Source of the DNA: Streptomyces paradoxus
Lineage (GTDB): Bacteria > Actinomycetota > Actinomycetes > Streptomycetales > Streptomycetaceae
Direction: 5' to 3'
Assembly (NCBI RefSeq): GCF_014202475.1
Contig: NZ_JACHGV010000010.1
Location: forward strand, 1 to 64,000
Length of the DNA stretch: 64,000 nt
Shown: positions 62,690-64,000 of the stretch, piece after piece
Numbering within the stretch: the first letter of the stretch is position 1
How the letters are laid out: each line of letters opens with the position of its first letter
The notes under the pieces: generated by a model
Database searches by the model: none
Told to the model about the DNA's origin: nothing
The model's input: only the letters and a program-made list of their open reading frames with translations
Program-made: the position numbers and the translations under genes

Positions 62690-63070
62690 ATGAAGCGTGT
62701 GCGTCTCCTCCCCGCCGTGGCCCTGCTGGCGCTCTCGCCCCTGGCCCTGGTGGCCTGCGGCTCGGGCGGCTCCTCGTCGTCCTCGGACGGCGGCGGTGGC
62801 TCAGGGCAGGGGCAGGCCTGCCAGGCACCGTCGGGGGCGGCTTCGGGCACTCCGGGCGGTGCCCCTTCCGGTGCGCCCTCGCGGGCCCCGTCGGGTGCTC
62901 CCTCCGCCGGTGCGAAGCCGGCGGGTACGCCGTCCGCGGCTCCTTCGGGGATGCCCGGCGGCACGCCGGGAGGCGGGCGGGGCGGCCCTGGTGGTCCCGG
63001 CGGCGGTCAGGGCGGCGGCTGCGGCGGCCCGGGCGGCGACCGGGCCGGGGGCGGTCAGGCGCAGGGGTAG
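62690..63070 (+). CDS. Low-complexity Gly/Ser/Pro/Ala-rich lipoprotein
   Basis: A 126-residue predicted lipoprotein. Signal MKRVRLLPAVALLALSPLALVAC with Cys23. The mature part is almost entirely Gly, Ser, Pro and Ala in short runs (PSGAPSRAPSGAPSAG, GGRGGPGGPGGGQGGG), with two further Cys. No folded domain is evident. ATG 62690 has TGGAGC upstream, and a hairpin follows the stop. Likely real because of the lipobox, but function is unknown. Confidence 0.6.
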   Translation: MKRVRLLPAVALLALSPLALVACGSGGSSSSSDGGGGSGQGQACQAPSGAASGTPGGAPSGAPSRAPSGAPSAGAKPAGTPSAAPSGMPGGTPGGGRGGPGGPGGGQGGGCGGPGGDRAGGGQAQG

Positions 63071-63077
63071 GTGCAGG

Positions 63078-63118
63078 GCAGGGGCGGTGCGTCCGGTGAA
63101 CGGGCGCGCCGCCCCTGC
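63078..63118. terminator. Bidirectional terminator between convergent genes
   Basis: A 10-bp stem (63078-63087 with 63109-63118) lies between the lipoprotein stop and the TetR stop. Confidence 0.65.
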
Positions 63119-63134
63119 GCGTTGCATGAGGGGG

Positions 63135-63773
63135 TCAATCCAGCCAGTGCTGCCGGCCGAGGCCGATCAGCCGCATCTGGCGGGTCGCCAGCTGCGTGAC
63201 GTGCGAGGTCCGGTCGGCGCGCTCCTCCTCCGGCCCCTCCAGGGCCTCCAGGAACAGCGACGCCGTGCTCAGCATCTGGTCGACGTAGAGGTGCGCGAGC
63301 ATCAGCAGGTCGTCCTCGCTCCAGCCGCGCGACACCGGGTCCTTGGCCAGCTCGGCCCTGACCTCCTGGGCGAAACGGGCCAGTTGCTCGCGTATCGCCT
63401 CCCGGACCGGCTGGACTCCGCCATGTCGTTCACGGGCGATGAACCGGACATGGGCGGGGTACCCGTCGACGTGACGGGCGATCAGGTCGATGGCGCGCGC
63501 GACGCGTTCCTCGGGGTCACCCGTCGCGGACACCGTCGTCCGGATCATCGGGTGCAGGCTGCCCAGCGCTTCCTCGACCAGGGCCACCCCCAGATCCGCC
63601 GTGGAGCGGAAGTGGCGGTAGAAGGCGGTCGGGGCGACTCCGACGGCGCGGGTGACCTCGCGCAGTCCCAGGCTGCTCAGGCTCTGCTCCTCCAGCAGCG
63701 CCAGGGCCGCGTCCAGGAGTGCCTTCCGGGTCTTCTGCTTCTGGGCCTGCCGGATGCCGAGGGTGTGACTCAT
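63135..63773 (-). CDS. TetR-family transcriptional regulator
   Basis: A 212-residue repressor. The N-terminal helix-turn-helix is RKALLDAALALLEEQSLSSLGLREVTRAVGVAPTAFYRHFRSTADL (about residues 16-60). The ligand domain (HPMIRTTVSATGDPEERVARAIDLIARHVDGYP, IARERHGGVQPVREAIREQLARFAQEV) resembles the fatty-acid-responsive FabR/DesT-like class, suggesting an acyl ligand; this is inference. It is divergent from a membrane-protein gene and shares a control region with repeated AACAACTGT sites. Confidence 0.9.
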   Translation of the reverse strand: MSHTLGIRQAQKQKTRKALLDAALALLEEQSLSSLGLREVTRAVGVAPTAFYRHFRSTADLGVALVEEALGSLHPMIRTTVSATGDPEERVARAIDLIARHVDGYPAHVRFIARERHGGVQPVREAIREQLARFAQEVRAELAKDPVSRGWSEDDLLMLAHLYVDQMLSTASLFLEALEGPEEERADRTSHVTQLATRQMRLIGLGRQHWLD

Positions 63774-63784
63774 ACCATGCAGTT

Positions 63785-63850
63785 AACAACTGTTCTCTGG
63801 AATTGGAAAGTCATGAGGAGCGCTAGACTGGGAAGTCAGTGAACAACTGT
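63785..63850. promoter_or_regulatory. Paired AACAACTGT sites in the TetR control region
   Basis: AACAACTGTT at 63785-63794 (an AACA/TGTT dyad) and AACAACTGT at 63842-63850 flank a possible TTGGAA...TAGACT promoter (63803-63829) reading toward the membrane-protein gene. They are plausible TetR operators. Confidence 0.5.
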
Positions 63851-63889
63851 AACCACAACCGTTCACCGAAACCCTGGGGGCTGTTTCCC

Positions 63890-64000
63890 ATGCTGTTCAT
63901 CGTCGCCGCGCTCCTGCTGCTGGGTGTCGTCCTGGGCACCGTGGCCCACGCGCCGCTCACCTTCTCCCTCGCCGCGGGCGCCGTCATCGCCGTCTGGCTC
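63890..64000 (+). CDS. Membrane protein, N-terminal 37 residues (runs off the window)
   Basis: The visible start MLFIVAALLLLGVVLGTVAHAPLTFSLAAGAVIAVWL is hydrophobic, with one and probably two membrane helices. ATG 63890 has CTGGGGG upstream. It is divergent from the TetR gene and probably its target. The family cannot be told from this fragment. Confidence 0.65.
   Translation, partial: MLFIVAALLLLGVVLGTVAHAPLTFSLAAGAVIAVWL

Overview
The window is a high-GC actinobacterial chromosome segment, almost certainly from a Streptomyces species. Third codon positions are G/C-rich, GTG and TTG starts after strong purine-rich ribosome binding sites are common, and many genes couple through 4-base ATGA/GTGA overlaps. 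From memory, the gene order at both ends resembles the S. coelicolor glgE (SCO5443) to oligopeptide-transporter (SCO5476-5480) region; this was not checked against a database. I see no insertion sequence, integrase, tRNA, rRNA or CRISPR array.

Layout. 1-13.5 kb: the 5' part of glgE, a secreted subtilisin, glgP, a DUF1990 protein, two tandem thermolysin-type metalloproteases (the second with a P-domain) and a heterodimeric ABC exporter. 13.7-23.2 kb: a secreted beta-helix protein, an O-methyltransferase and a full set of whiE-type spore-pigment genes (type II polyketide synthase KS-alpha, CLF and ACP, aromatase, cyclase, cupin, SchA/CurD protein, FAD monooxygenase). This set lies between two blocks of glycogen-metabolism genes. 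23.4-38.8 kb: glgX, two lipoprotein L,D-transpeptidases, enoyl-CoA hydratase, an anti-sigma-type ATPase, a beta-propeller lipoprotein, a pierisin-family DNA ADP-ribosyltransferase resembling ScARP, a GNAT acetyltransferase, a MerR regulator with a recognisable operator, an EF-hand protein, an F420-reductase-like protein, a GH25 lysozyme without a signal peptide, and a McrBC-type restriction pair whose McrB carries an EVE-like segment.

39-45.8 kb is the least explained region. It holds a structured leader, a candidate 41-residue gene, four 17-bp tandem repeats, and four genes on one strand for exported or membrane-anchored proteins. One of these is a 1311-residue protein combining a propeller-like region, a lytic-transglycosylase-like domain, a golvesin-like domain and an SGNH esterase. 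45.9-50.5 kb is the glycine/serine operon gcvT-gcvH-glyA with sdaA behind it, preceded by a tandem glycine riboswitch. 50.6-59.7 kb has a small P-loop kinase-like protein, two SseB paralogues and a five-gene oligopeptide ABC transporter. 59.8-64 kb has a TRIC-type channel overlapping a convergent esterase, a thioesterase, a low-complexity lipoprotein and a TetR regulator divergent from a truncated membrane-protein gene.

Several parts fit a sporulating, wall-remodelling organism: GlgE/GlgP/GlgX handle storage glucan, the whiE-type set makes a spore pigment, and the L,D-transpeptidases, GH25 enzyme and transglycosylase-like protein act on peptidoglycan. The McrBC pair and the ADP-ribosyltransferase are the clearest defence or toxin elements.
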